Assembly: GCA_023457035.1 (NCBI GenBank) | Contig: JAEWNN010000031.1 | Location: 1-54,437, forward strand | DNA from: Verrucomicrobiota bacterium | Lineage (GTDB): Bacteria; Verrucomicrobiota; Verrucomicrobiia; Opitutales; Opitutaceae | Length of the DNA stretch: 54,437 nucleotides | Direction: 5' to 3' | Part shown: piece by piece, positions 1 through 8,568 of the stretch | Position numbering within the stretch: the first letter of the stretch is position 1 | Layout: each line of letters opens with the position of its first letter | Translations under genes and position numbers: made by a program | Notes under the pieces: generated by a model | Database searches by the model: none | What the model saw: only the letters and a program-made list of their open reading frames with translations | Told to the model about the DNA's origin: nothing

Positions 1-102
1 GAGCAGAGCCCCTTCCCCTCCACCCCATCCCCAGTATTTACTTTTCCTGTTCAGACCATAACTAACCAACCCGTCCCCGCTGTCTCACGTTCGGGGTCCA
101 CC

Positions 103-1062
103 TCACTGATAAGGGCTTGCCTGAATACCTGTACGCATCGCGATCGTTCCTCTCCGGTTGATCACCGCAGAGTTGTGGGCGCCGAGTTCATCTATTGATC
201 CCAAATCCCATCGATAATACGAATTTACGGTCAAACCGTCGTTGCTCGATGTTCGCTTGAGTACCGCCACTCCTGAGACCGACTTGGCGACAAGCTCGTA
301 GTCGTCCGGAAGAATGAAAAAGCACCAACTGGTTGGCGCCAGCGTGGTGGATTTCCCTTTAGGGGGAATGGCGTCTGTGAAACCCGCGGGCGGCGGCGGT
401 GGTGCCGCGCCGTTGTAGGGATCGTAGGGGCTGGTTCCATTGGCCAGTTCGGTCGCGTCGGTTTCCCCGTCGCCATCCGAGTTGCCTGTGCCGTCGTAGC
501 TGAACCCTCCGAACCAACGATACTCGTCGCCGTCGACCATACCATCGCCATCAGTGTCTGGGTTGGTGGGGCTGGTCCTGAGCTGAGCTTCTTCCCAGTC
601 GGTGATCCCGTCGCTGTCGGAGTCGATGTCATCGACTGCAACCCGCCAGAAATTTGGTGAAGTGGCCAAGCTGGCTTCCCCAAGAGCCTCTGAAAAGCGT
701 TTCCCTGTACCGGTGAGCTGTGAGCGGAATTCTGTCCAAGCCTTGAGGTCGGCGCTGGTTTCGATGCGGTAGCGTTTGCCGAACACGCTCGGCCAACTGA
801 GTTCCATTTTCTTGTCCGCAGTAGTCCGAATCGTCGTAGAAAGATGGTCCTCGGCGTCGGTGGGGTTGGTGCCGGCGCAGGCCTCCTCGCGATTGGACAA
901 TCCGTCTCCATCGGGATCCGCATCGGCGGCGCTTGTCACCTCATGTCGCGCAGTCCAGAGGTCCGAGATCCCGTCGCCGTCGAGATCGATGATCGCACAA
1001 AGCGGCACAACAGTAAGGGCCAGCATGCCGCCGGCGCGGAGAATGGAGCGGATTGAGCGCAT
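103..1062 (-). CDS. Secreted Asp-rich (thrombospondin type 3-like) repeat protein
   Basis: The protein has 319 residues. The ATG at 1062 is preferred over an in-frame TTG at 1083 because it starts directly at a signal peptide (about residues 1-23, basic MRSIRS then a hydrophobic core). Mature parts carry Asp-rich calcium-binding-like repeats: DLDGDGISD near residue 25, DADPDGDGLSNREE near 48, DSDSDGITDWEE and DTDGDGMVDGDE in the middle, and NSDGDGETDATE further on. Between them is a segment of the kind common in verrucomicrobial exported proteins (around KRYRIETSADLKAWTEF). The C-terminus (ELGAHNSAVINRRGTIAM) looks like the start of a HAF-type repeat and then stops, so it may be a shortened member. 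A calcium-stabilised extracellular or surface role is inferred. No catalytic domain is recognised. Confidence 0.75.
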   Translation of the reverse strand: MRSIRSILRAGGMLALTVVPLCAIIDLDGDGISDLWTARHEVTSAADADPDGDGLSNREEACAGTNPTDAEDHLSTTIRTTADKKMELSWPSVFGKRYRIETSADLKAWTEFRSQLTGTGKRFSEALGEASLATSPNFWRVAVDDIDSDSDGITDWEEAQLRTSPTNPDTDGDGMVDGDEYRWFGGFSYDGTGNSDGDGETDATELANGTSPYDPYNGAAPPPPPAGFTDAIPPKGKSTTLAPTSWCFFILPDDYELVAKSVSGVAVLKRTSSNDGLTVNSYYRWDLGSIDELGAHNSAVINRRGTIAMRTGIQASPYQ

Positions 1063-1628
1063 CGAGTGAACCGGCTTGCGCAAGCGCTCCCATCGCGCCG
1101 AGCAAACGTATGACCGGATACAAGCTCCTGCGTCACGAGTGCGTCAATTCGTAACTCTGGTCGGTGGGGGCAGGGAAAGGAGCCGGGAGAGTTGAGTGCC
1201 GACAGGCACAAGGGGGGCTTCCCTCCGGAGTGCGATGGTTTGGCCGGAGCCGAACGGAAGGTGCTCGATCGCGTCGTCGGGCGCGTGGCCGGATGCTTCG
1301 AGGCGGGCTGGGGCGGCCGGTTGGGCCATATTGATCTTCGCGCGATAGGCTGACCGGGGGAGAGGGGCTGGACCGCCGGGCCGTCCGTGAACGCGGCGGG
1401 CCCATTCTGCCGTACGGCAGAACGCCCTACCCCAAAGTGCCAGTCCGATGCGCGACGCTCAAGAGCCGGGAAGCTGCGTAATGCAGATGGTCCTTGCGCT
1501 GAGGCGGTTCGGCGCCGGCGAGTAGTGCGTGATGACGCGAAAGGCGGACGTTTTGCCGCGCCGATCGGCCGCGAACCTTTTCCTTGCGGGCGGCGGGGCG
1601 GGGCGGTTCGCTTCGAACCCTCATTCCC
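1063..1628. other. Intergenic region between divergent genes
   Basis: This stretch separates the secreted repeat protein (minus strand) from serA (plus strand), so it should hold promoters for both. The only clear structure is the REP-like palindrome at 1405-1430. No T-box, SAM-type or other familiar leader RNA and no convincing small gene was seen. Confidence 0.5.
1405..1430 (-). repeat. REP-like palindrome, GTAG-headed
   Basis: The 18-base core TTCTGCCGTACGGCAGAA is a perfect palindrome. Read on the minus strand it is preceded by GTAGGGCG, so it carries the GTAG head shared by other palindromes in this window. It lies about 200 bases upstream of serA. It could also be an operator, but its likeness to the other GTAG-headed copies favours a REP-type repeat. 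Confidence 0.6.
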
Positions 1629-3218
1629 ATGAAAATCCTCGTCGCCGACAAGATCTCGCCCAAGGGCGTGGAACTGCTCCGCAAACAGCCGGGCTTCGAA
1701 GTCATCGAAGCCTACAATTCCACCCCCGAGAAGGTCCTCTCTCTGGTGAAGGATGTTCATGCGATCGCCGTCCGCTCCGAGACGCAGATCACCGCCGAGG
1801 TCATCGCGGCCGCCCCGTTGTTGAAGGTCGTGGGCCGCGCCGGCGTGGGCGTGGACAATGTCGACGTCGAGGCCGCCACCGCGCGCGGCGTGGTTGTGAT
1901 GAACACCCCCTCGGGCAACACCATCGCCACGGCCGAGCTCACGTTCACGCACATGCTCTGCGGCGCCCGCCCCGTGCCGCAGGCCTCCGCCTCGATGCGC
2001 GAGGGCAAGTGGGACCGGAAGAATTTCAGCGGTATCGAACTGTTCCGCAAAACCCTCGGCGTTGTCGGCCTCGGCCGCATCGGCGGCGAGGTGGCCAAGC
2101 GCGCCCAGGCCTTCGGCATGCGCGTGCTCGCCTACGATCCCTACCTCGCGCCGAGCCGCGCCAAGGCCATGCAGGTCGAGGGCGTGACGCTCGACGAACT
2201 GCTCGCGCAGGCCGACTACATCACCGTCCACATGCCGTTGACCGACGCCACGAAGGACATGATCGACGAGGCCGCCTTCGAGAAGTGCAAGAAGGGCGTG
2301 CGCATCTTCAACTGCGCCCGCGGCGGCATCATCAAGGAGACCGCGCTGGTCGAGGCGCTCAAGAGCGGCAAGGTCGCCGCCGCCGGCCTCGACGTGTACG
2401 AGGAGGAACCGCTCCCGGCCGACCATCCCTTCCGCGGTATCCCGAATCTCGTGCTCACCCCGCACCTCGGCGCCTCCACGAAGGAGGCCCAGGAGTCGGT
2501 CGGCATCGAGATCGCCGAGCAGATCGCCGATGTGCTCAACAACGGCATCATCCGCAACGCGGTCAACATGCCCTCGATCGACGCCGCCGCGCTGAAGGTC
2601 CTCGGGCCGTACCTCGACCTCGGCGCCAAGCTCGGTTCGCTCGTCCAGCAGATCGCCCCGCCGCAGATCGCGTCGTTGAAGTTCACCTATTTCGGCAAGG
2701 TCTGCGAGATCGACTCCAACGCCGTGACCCGCGCGATCGAGCGCGGTTTCCTCCGCCGCATCAGCGGCGAGGAGGTCAACTTCGTCAACGCGCCGATGCT
2801 GCTCCAGCGCCTCGGGGTGAACGTCGAGGTCGTGAAGTCGAATGGCGAGTGCGAGTACACCGACCTGATCGTCGTCGAGGCCACGGCCGCCGACGGCAGC
2901 ATGCACACCTCCCGCGGCACGCTGATGGGCAAGACGCAGACCCCGCGCATCGTCGGCATCAATCGCCGCGAGGTCGAGGTGCCCGCCGAGGGCAAGCTGC
3001 TCGTGCTCGAGAACGTGGACCAGCCCGGCATGGTCGGCACGATCGGCACGCTGCTCGGCAAGGACGGCGTGAACATCGCCGACATGTCGCTCTCGCGCCT
3101 CACGCCCGGCGGCACGGCCTACATGGTCGTCGTCGTCGACAACGAGCCGAGCGAGAAGGCCCGCGCCGAGATCAAGGGCAACCCCGCCATCAAGATGGCG
3201 AAGTTCGTCCAGCTCTGA
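1629..3218 (+). CDS. serA: D-3-phosphoglycerate dehydrogenase
   Basis: This enzyme makes the first committed step of serine synthesis, oxidising 3-phosphoglycerate to 3-phosphohydroxypyruvate with NAD. It has 529 residues, the length of the long form with a C-terminal regulatory half. The Rossmann motif GLGRIGGEVAKRA is at about 148-159. Catalytic Arg is R231 (NCARGG), the acidic partner lies in DVYEEEP near 258-260, and His is H279 (TPHLGAST). After about residue 320 comes an intervening domain, then an ACT domain from about 455 (LENVDQPGMVGTIGTLLG). The ATG at 1629 matches the family start (MKILVADKIS). There is no purine-rich ribosome site before it. The ACT domain suggests feedback control by an amino acid, probably serine. 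Confidence 0.97.
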   Translation: MKILVADKISPKGVELLRKQPGFEVIEAYNSTPEKVLSLVKDVHAIAVRSETQITAEVIAAAPLLKVVGRAGVGVDNVDVEAATARGVVVMNTPSGNTIATAELTFTHMLCGARPVPQASASMREGKWDRKNFSGIELFRKTLGVVGLGRIGGEVAKRAQAFGMRVLAYDPYLAPSRAKAMQVEGVTLDELLAQADYITVHMPLTDATKDMIDEAAFEKCKKGVRIFNCARGGIIKETALVEALKSGKVAAAGLDVYEEEPLPADHPFRGIPNLVLTPHLGASTKEAQESVGIEIAEQIADVLNNGIIRNAVNMPSIDAAALKVLGPYLDLGAKLGSLVQQIAPPQIASLKFTYFGKVCEIDSNAVTRAIERGFLRRISGEEVNFVNAPMLLQRLGVNVEVVKSNGECEYTDLIVVEATAADGSMHTSRGTLMGKTQTPRIVGINRREVEVPAEGKLLVLENVDQPGMVGTIGTLLGKDGVNIADMSLSRLTPGGTAYMVVVVDNEPSEKARAEIKGNPAIKMAKFVQL

Positions 3219-3240
3219 GGTCCGCCTTGCTTCCCGAAAC

Positions 3241-3310
3241 GTAGCGCGGTGCTTCAGGCCGCGCTTCTCTTCGATCCACCACGGAGGCCCGGGCTGAAGC
3301 GCCGGGCCAC
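3241..3310. repeat. Inverted pair of REP-like elements (BIME-like)
   Basis: The left element on the plus strand reads GTAG then a stem AGCGCGG / CCGCGCT around the loop TGCTTCA (3241-3265). The right element is on the minus strand: GTGG head, stem GGCCCGG / CCGGGCC, loop containing GCTTCA (3286-3310). Two REPs facing each other in one gap resemble a BIME. They sit between serA and plsY, about 30 bases before the plsY start. Confidence 0.6.
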
Positions 3311-3340
3311 GTGCATCAAAGCGCCCGCCTCGTTTCCTCC

Positions 3341-3976
3341 ATGTTCCTCCCGCTCGTCACCGCTCTCCTCGCCGGCTACCTGCTCGGCTCGCTGCCGTTC
3401 GGCGTCTGGGTCGCCCGTGCCCACGGAGTGGACATCTTCAAGGTCGGTTCCGGCAATCCGGGCGCGACCAACGTGAAGCGCTCGATCGGCAAGAAGGCGG
3501 GCAACCTCGTCTTCCTGCTCGATTTTCTGAAGGGCGTCGTGGCGACGCTCTGGCCGGTGCTGCCGGTGGTCGGTTTCGGCGACGCCGAGCTGGCCGAGCG
3601 GATGGCCGTGGCCGGCATGGTCGGCGCGATCGTCGGTCACTCGTATTCGTGCCTGATCGGATTCCGCGGCGGCAAGGGCGTGGCCACCAGCATCGGCGGC
3701 CTGCTCGCGCTATCCTGGCCGGTGGCGTTGCTGGGCGTGGCGGTGTGGGTGGTCGTGTTCTACTCCACGCGCTACGTCTCGCTCGCCTCGATCCTGCTGG
3801 CGGCGAGCCTGCCGGTCTCCTCCTGGCTGCTGCACCAGACGCTCTTCCTCACGCTCTTCTTCTGCATCCTCGGCGTGTTCATCATCCTGCGTCACCGCTC
3901 CAACATCCAGCGCCTGCTGGCGGGGACCGAGAGCAAGTTCGCCAAGAAGAAGCCCGACGCCGAGGCGGGCCGCTGA
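3341..3976 (+). CDS. plsY: Glycerol-3-phosphate acyltransferase PlsY
   Basis: PlsY moves an acyl group from acyl-phosphate to glycerol-3-phosphate, the first step in bacterial phospholipid synthesis, and acts in the inner membrane. The protein has 211 residues, normal for the family. Conserved motifs are visible: GSLPFGVWVAR at about 16-26, GSGNPGATNVKR at 37-48, DFLKG near 61-65 and IGFRGGKGVATS in the third cytoplasmic loop. Several hydrophobic membrane segments alternate with these loops. The ATG at 3341 puts the first membrane helix at the N-terminus; an upstream in-frame start would add ten atypical residues. A CTCC-rich stretch precedes the ATG. Confidence 0.95.
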   Translation: MFLPLVTALLAGYLLGSLPFGVWVARAHGVDIFKVGSGNPGATNVKRSIGKKAGNLVFLLDFLKGVVATLWPVLPVVGFGDAELAERMAVAGMVGAIVGHSYSCLIGFRGGKGVATSIGGLLALSWPVALLGVAVWVVVFYSTRYVSLASILLAASLPVSSWLLHQTLFLTLFFCILGVFIILRHRSNIQRLLAGTESKFAKKKPDAEAGR

Positions 3977-4034
3977 GCGGCGACGATCCTGTGACCGAGT
4001 GGGGCCGCGGTCGCGCCCAGCGGCGGCGACCGAT

Positions 4035-4057
4035 GTAGGAGCCTGCTTGCAGGCGAT
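4035..4057 (+). repeat. REP-like element, GTAGGAGCCTGC type
   Basis: The sequence is GTAGGAGCCTGCTTGCAGGC followed by GAT, with stem GCCTGC / GCAGGC. The same 23 bases occur at 42361-42383, and the first 22 of them recur inverted at 42415-42436, so this is a true dispersed repeat. It strongly resembles the GTAG-headed REPs known from pseudomonads. Confidence 0.8.
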
Positions 4058-4126
4058 TGCGGGCGCAGCCCCGCGGCGCGCGCCAACCGGCTTGCGCCCG
4101 GGCGCGTGGCGGGTCGGAATGCGGGC

Positions 4127-4909
4127 GTGATCTCCCTCCTTTTCATCGGCGATATCGTGGGGCGGCCCGGCCGCGAGATTGTGGCGAACCAGTTGGCCGC
4201 GCTGCGCGAGCAGTGGCAGCTGGATTTCGTCATCGCCAACGCCGAGAACTCCGCCGCGGGTGCGGGCATCACCGGCACGATTGCGCGCGACCTGCTCGGC
4301 CGCGGTGTCGACGTGATCACGCTCGGCGACCACGTGTGGGACCAGAAGGGCTTCGAGGCCGAGATCAAGACGCTCGACCGCGTGTGCCGCCCGGCGAACC
4401 TGCCGGCGATGTGCCCCGGGCTCGAGCGGGTGGTCGTCGAGAAGAACGGTTTCCGGCTCGGGGTATTCACGGTTCTGGGCCGCAACTTCATCGGGCTGAA
4501 GGGCGACTGCCCGTTCGCCGCGGCCGACCGGTTGCTCGCGGCCTCGGCGGCCGACTGCGACGCGGTCTTCGTCGAGGTGCACATGGAGGCGACCTCCGAG
4601 AAGATCGCGATGGGCTGGTACCTCGACGGCCGGGCGTTGGCGGTGGTCGGCACGCACACGCACGTGCCCACGGCCGACGCTACGGTGCTGCCGAAGGGCA
4701 CCGCGTACCTGACCGACGCCGGCATGACCGGCCCGTACGAGTCGGTGCTCGGCCGCGACCTCCAGGCGGTCATTGGGCGTTTCGTCGACGGCATGCCGCG
4801 GCGTTTCGAGGTGGCGACGAACGATGTGCGGCTCTCCGGCGCGCTCGTGCGCTACGACCCGGTGGCGAAGCGCGCGGTGTCCTGCGAACTGGTCACGGTG
4901 CGGGCGTGA
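4127..4909 (+). CDS. YmdB/TIGR00282-family metallophosphoesterase
   Basis: Members of this family are two-metal phosphodiesterases; Bacillus YmdB cleaves 2',3'-cyclic nucleotides and affects RNA levels and development. The protein has 260 residues from the GTG at 4127, chosen because family members begin just before FIGDIVGRPGR. A GTG at 4106 would add seven residues. Metal ligands visible are D9, E40-N41, the GDH motif at 67-69, H152 (EVHMEATSEK), and H177 and H179 (GTHTHVPTAD). In YmdB the GDH position is usually GNH, so this copy has Asp at the Asn position. It is the last plus-strand gene before a dispersed repeat and a convergent gene. Confidence 0.88.
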   Translation: MISLLFIGDIVGRPGREIVANQLAALREQWQLDFVIANAENSAAGAGITGTIARDLLGRGVDVITLGDHVWDQKGFEAEIKTLDRVCRPANLPAMCPGLERVVVEKNGFRLGVFTVLGRNFIGLKGDCPFAAADRLLAASAADCDAVFVEVHMEATSEKIAMGWYLDGRALAVVGTHTHVPTADATVLPKGTAYLTDAGMTGPYESVLGRDLQAVIGRFVDGMPRRFEVATNDVRLSGALVRYDPVAKRAVSCELVTVRA

Positions 4910-4940
4910 CGGAGGCGGAGCGGAAATCGGAGTGAGGAAA

Positions 4941-5040
4941 CCACTGATGGCATTCCGCCTATGGGCGGAAGCTTGGAAGTGTCCTGCGGCTGATCGCCGC
5001 AGGGGCGATGGGCGCTGGCGCCCGCTGATCGCGGGCGGGT
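4941..5040 (+). repeat. TGATC-loop hairpin repeat, copy A
   Basis: The copy starts CCACTGATGG and ends GCTGATCGCGGGCGGGT. Hairpins in order are TTCCGCC / GGCGGAA, TGCGGC-TGATC-GCCGCA, GGGCGC-TG-GCGCCC and GCCCGC-TGATC-GCGGGC. The stems differ in sequence from copies C-F but still pair, and the TGATC loops are unchanged. It lies just after the YmdB-like gene and on the same strand. Confidence 0.75.
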
Positions 5041-5260
5041 GGCGGAGCGTGGCACGGGTCGCGCGACCCGTGGAGGGACGGCGAGGGCAGAATGGATGGA
5101 CATGGGTCTGGAAATCCATGCCACGAGCGGTGGAGCGAGTGCGCGAGGGTCGCTGCCATCACGGGCAGCGCTACGGATGAATGGTGCTACGGGCGCGGAA
5201 GAGCGCCAGATCGATGCGCTCACGCGCATCGCTACCGGGCGGCGGGCCGAGCGGACAACG

Positions 5261-5282
5261 AAAAGCCCCGGCGACGCGGGGC
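5261..5282 (-). terminator. Rho-independent terminator of the DUF2059 gene
   Basis: On the minus strand the stem GCCCCG / CGGGGC is followed by TTTT. It lies about 43 bases beyond the stop codon of the DUF2059 gene. Confidence 0.75.
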
Positions 5283-5324
5283 CGACCGGGGCGGTGAACG
5301 AACCGAGGAGTCGAGGCAGGCCGC

Positions 5325-5846
5325 TTACTTGGCGGGTTCGGCCGGGGCTTCGGCGGCGGTCTTGAGCTCGGCCTCGAGTTGCTGGGCGAGGGGCTGCAGC
5401 TTCTGCATGAGCGGCCCCATCATCGCCGGCATCTCGGCCATGATCTGCTGCATGAGGGCGGGCATCTTCTTGATGACGGCCTGGCCGGCGGGGGTCTTGT
5501 AGAACGCGATCATCCCGTCGATCTCCTCCTGGTTGAGCGCGTTCTGGTAGATGCGGATGTACGTCGGCTCCATCTTGGCCCAGCTGAGCTCCTCGCGCAT
5601 GAGGATCGCATACTTGCTCTGGAAGGACGCCAAAGCGGCCTGCTGTTTCTCGCTGAGTTGCTGGCCTTGGGTGGCCTGGGCGACCATGCCGCTCATCATC
5701 TGGTCGATCTGGCCGATCACGCCATCGATCAGCTTGGGGGCGTCGGAGAGCGCGAGCAGCTCCTTGATGGAGGCTTCGGTCGGTTTGGTGTCCGCGGCGA
5801 AGGCGGCTGAGCAGGCGAGGGCGAGCGAGAGAAGAAGACGTTTCAT
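5325..5846 (-). CDS. Exported DUF2059-domain protein
   Basis: The protein has 173 residues with a clear signal peptide (MKRLLLSLALACSAAFA), so it is expected in the periplasm. The start at 5846 is chosen because the signal peptide begins there. The middle (about 60-140) matches the DUF2059 pattern, with a helical region and the phrase IDGMIAFYKTPAGQAVIKKMP, in which a short motif of the type FYxTPxG is characteristic. The C-terminus is Ala/Glu-rich. The biochemical role of DUF2059 is unknown. It has its own terminator downstream and lies behind the cyclophilin gene on the same strand, about 210 bases away. Confidence 0.85.
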   Translation of the reverse strand: MKRLLLSLALACSAAFAADTKPTEASIKELLALSDAPKLIDGVIGQIDQMMSGMVAQATQGQQLSEKQQAALASFQSKYAILMREELSWAKMEPTYIRIYQNALNQEEIDGMIAFYKTPAGQAVIKKMPALMQQIMAEMPAMMGPLMQKLQPLAQQLEAELKTAAEAPAEPAK

Positions 5847-5984
5847 TTTCTGGTTTGTGCTTGGCGTGTTTGAGGCGTGGGGAAACGGAAAGGTGGTGAC
5901 GGGAGCGGCGGCCTTACGCAATCCGGAAGCCGCGGAGGAGTTGATGCGTGCAGGCGGGCAAGTGCGCCTCCTCGCGTAAAGCAG

Positions 5985-6016
5985 AAACGCCGCGCCCGTT
6001 TGCGGGTGCGGCGTTT
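5985..6016 (-). terminator. Terminator after the cyclophilin gene
   Basis: A long hairpin with arms AAACGCCGC and GCGGCGTTT closes around a CCCG / CGGG inner stem. On the minus strand it is followed by CTGCTTT. It sits about 40 bases after the cyclophilin stop codon. Its symmetry means it could also act on the other strand. Confidence 0.65.
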
Positions 6017-6056
6017 GCGAAAGGAGCGGGGGCCGGCGGAGGTCGCCGGACCTCGG

Positions 6057-6563
6057 TTACTCGGCGACGATCTTGACGCTCTTCACGCCCTGGCGGGAGT
6101 TCGGCGTGCTGCGTTCCGGGCCGGAGGTGGCGCAGGTGGCGATCTTCTCGAGCACCTCGTCGCCGGCGACGAGCTGGCCGAAGGCGGTGTACTGGCGGTC
6201 GAGGAAGGCGGCGTTGCCGTGGCAGATGAAGAACTGGCAGCCGGCCGAATCCGGATGCTGGGCACGGGCCATCGAGATCACGCCGCGGGTGTGTGAGCGG
6301 TCGTTGAACTCGGCCTTCACCTTGTAGCCCGGGTCGCCGGTGCCGGGGATGCCCTTGGCGCCAGCCTTGGTGTTCGGGCAGCCGCCCTGGATCATGAAGC
6401 CCTTGATCACGCGGTGGAACGCGGTGCCGTCGTAGAAGCCCTCGCTGGCGAGCTTCTTGAAGTTCTCGACGGTCTTCGGGGCGACCTCGGGCCAGAACTC
6501 GATCTTGATGTCGCCGTGGTCGGTGCTGATCACGGCGTATTCTTTGGTGGTGGTGGACGACAT
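6057..6563 (-). CDS. Cyclophilin-type peptidyl-prolyl cis-trans isomerase
   Basis: The 168-residue protein catalyses cis-trans isomerisation of X-Pro bonds and helps protein folding. It is a short single-domain bacterial cyclophilin without a signal peptide, so it is probably cytoplasmic. Active-site motifs are clear: FHRVIKGFMIQGG at 49-61 (catalytic R51, F56, Q59) and SAGCQFFI at 107-113. The start at 6563 (MSSTTTKEYAVIST) is chosen over an upstream in-frame start because the upstream residues are a low-complexity Pro/Arg stretch. It diverges from the PhoH-like gene, with a 170-base gap that should hold both promoters. Confidence 0.93.
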   Translation of the reverse strand: MSSTTTKEYAVISTDHGDIKIEFWPEVAPKTVENFKKLASEGFYDGTAFHRVIKGFMIQGGCPNTKAGAKGIPGTGDPGYKVKAEFNDRSHTRGVISMARAQHPDSAGCQFFICHGNAAFLDRQYTAFGQLVAGDEVLEKIATCATSGPERSTPNSRQGVKSVKIVAE

Positions 6564-6732
6564 GGCCGGCGAGGGAAGCGGCGGCGGTTTCGGCGCGCAA
6601 GGCGCGAATCGCGCCGCGCGGCCGGCGGTGCTGCGGCACAACGATGCAGAATTTTCACCCTAGTTTCCGGGAATAACATCGACGCCGGCGCGGCGTCCGG
6701 CCATTGAGTTGCTCACAACTTACTCACCGCTG

Positions 6733-8256
6733 ATGAGTACCCCCCACGGGACCCTCCAACCCAAACCGCGGCTCAGAGTTTCCACGAAGGCCAAGACCTT
6801 CGTCCTCGACACGAACGTGCTCCTGCACGACCCCCAGTCGATCTTCAAGTTCGACGACAACAACCTCGTCATCCCCGTCGAGGTGCTCGAGGAGCTCGAC
6901 GCCATCAAATCGGAGCAGTCCACCGAGCGCGGCCGCAACGCCCGCACCGTGCACCGCATCCTGTCGCAGCTTCTACCCGACAGCCGGGCGATGCTCGAGG
7001 GCGTGGACCTGCCCACCGGCGGCACGCTCTCCGTCATCATCAACCGCTACCTGCTCGACGGCGAGAACTCGCCCACCATCCAGCGGTTCAAGTCGGTGCT
7101 CCCCGACCTGCTGAAGAAGGACAACCGCATCATCGCGTGCGCCCTCTTCGTGAAGGACACCTTCCCGCCGCCGACGATCCTGGTGACGAAGGACGTCAAC
7201 GTCGCCCTCAAGGCGCGCGCGGTCGGCCTGGAGGCGCAGGACTACCTCAACGACAAGGTGCCGGTCGACGACGAGGATCTCGGATACCACACGATTCCGC
7301 TCTCGATCTACGAGATGCAGCGGTTCGCCTCCGAGGGACAGATCGAGTTCGAGGGCGACGGGCTGAGAAATCTTCTGCTCAACGACTACGTCCTCCTGAA
7401 GACCCCCGAGGGCAAGACCATGCCTGCGCGCTACTGCGGCGCCGGCCTCGTGCGCCGCCTGCGCATCCCCGACCACGTGTCGGCCCCCGGCGGCATCCCG
7501 ATCCGGCCACGCAACCTCGAGCAGCAGTTCTTCATGGACGCGCTGCTCGACGACTCGATCTCGCTCGTCACTTGCTATGGCAAGGCGGGCACGGGCAAGA
7601 CGCTGCTCTCCACCGCCTGCGCGCTCCAGCAGATCCGCGACGAGGCCAACCGCTACGACGGCGTCTCGATCTCCCGCCCGGTCATCGCGCTGGGCAAGGA
7701 CATCGGCTTCCTGCCGGGCACGATCGACGAGAAGATGAAGCCGTGGTTGCAGCCCTATTACGACGCGCTCGAGGTGCTCATCCCGACCAAGCCGCAGAAG
7801 GATCCGCAGTTCGCCGCCAAGAAGGTTGGCAAGAAGATGCGCAAGGAGGCGACCTTCGCCGCGCCGGGCGTGATCCCGGTCGCCGTCGGCGGTGGCGCCA
7901 ACACCGCCCTCGCGCCGCTCAAGCCCTACGAGCGGCTGCTCCGCTCCGGAGTGGTCGAGATCGAGGCGCTCTGCTTCATCCGCGGCCGTTCGATCGCGCG
8001 GCGGTTCTTCATCCTCGACGAGGCACAGCAACTCACGCCGCACGAGGTGAAGACGATCATCACCCGCATCTCCGAGGGCTCGAAGATCGTGCTCATCGGC
8101 GACCCGGCGCAGATCGACAACCCGTACGTCGATTCCCGCAGCAACGGCCTCGTCTACTGCCGCAACAAGATGCGTGGCCACGCGCTCGCCGCCCACGTGA
8201 AGCTCTCGAAGGGCGAACGCTCCAAGCTCGCCGAACTCGCCGCGGACCTGCTCTGA
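6733..8256 (+). CDS. PIN-PhoH family ATPase (YlaK-like)
   Basis: The 507-residue protein joins an N-terminal PIN domain (FVLDTNVLLHDP, first acidic residue D26) to a C-terminal PhoH ATPase. Walker A is GKAGTGKT at about 283-290, and Walker B is FFILDEAQQ at about 425-433. This is the arrangement of the YlaK-type PhoH2 proteins, which are linked to RNA cleavage and unwinding in some bacteria. An insertion of about 40 residues (around KKVGKKMRKEATFAAPG) lies between the two Walker motifs. The ATG at 6733 is chosen over a TTG at 6709. No antitoxin-like partner gene lies next to it. Confidence 0.92.
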   Translation: MSTPHGTLQPKPRLRVSTKAKTFVLDTNVLLHDPQSIFKFDDNNLVIPVEVLEELDAIKSEQSTERGRNARTVHRILSQLLPDSRAMLEGVDLPTGGTLSVIINRYLLDGENSPTIQRFKSVLPDLLKKDNRIIACALFVKDTFPPPTILVTKDVNVALKARAVGLEAQDYLNDKVPVDDEDLGYHTIPLSIYEMQRFASEGQIEFEGDGLRNLLLNDYVLLKTPEGKTMPARYCGAGLVRRLRIPDHVSAPGGIPIRPRNLEQQFFMDALLDDSISLVTCYGKAGTGKTLLSTACALQQIRDEANRYDGVSISRPVIALGKDIGFLPGTIDEKMKPWLQPYYDALEVLIPTKPQKDPQFAAKKVGKKMRKEATFAAPGVIPVAVGGGANTALAPLKPYERLLRSGVVEIEALCFIRGRSIARRFFILDEAQQLTPHEVKTIITRISEGSKIVLIGDPAQIDNPYVDSRSNGLVYCRNKMRGHALAAHVKLSKGERSKLAELAADLL

Positions 8257-8568
8257 ATCGTGATCATGCAGTCCGCGAGCAGGTCCAGTCTCTGACTGGA
8301 CGCCGGGATACGTGAGCCGGCGGTCACGGCTGAAAGCGGAGGGGGCCGGTCGGAGACCGGACCCACGGGGAGCTCATGCCGGCCGGTGGTTTCCCCAACG
8401 GTGGCCGGAGGTTCGCTCGTGGATTTGCGGCAACTGCATGATCACGCCTGAGCGGCCGGGATGACCGGGCTTTCCGGGCCGCGGGAGGTTCGGCCGTCCC
8501 GATGCTTGCCCCGGGCGGGCTCCGTCGTCTTCTGTCGGTCTCGCCGCCTTCTTGAACGCGCGCTCTCC
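8257..8568. other. Intergenic stretch with two palindromes
   Basis: The gap between the PhoH-like and P-type ATPase genes holds a perfect hairpin GTCCAGTC-TCT-GACTGGAC (8283-8301) and a REP-like element at 8346-8366. The remaining roughly 200 bases contain no convincing gene. Confidence 0.5.
8346..8366 (-). repeat. REP-like palindrome, GTGG-headed
   Basis: On the minus strand GTGGGT is followed by the hairpin CCGGTC-TCC-GACCGG. The layout (head, then stem) matches the other GTAG/GTGG palindromes in the window. Confidence 0.5.

Larger units (their letters stand above)
4910..5324. other. Gap between convergent genes, holding a dispersed repeat
   Basis: This gap contains one copy of the TGATC-loop hairpin repeat (4941-5040) and the terminator of the minus-strand DUF2059 gene (5261-5282). 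The remainder shows no gene or recognisable RNA. Confidence 0.5.

Noticed and set aside
103..1083. A frameshift at the end of the Asp-rich secreted protein
   Set aside because: The C-terminus ends inside a repeat-like phrase, but the 100 bases left before the window edge show no continuing coding frame, so a break cannot be shown.
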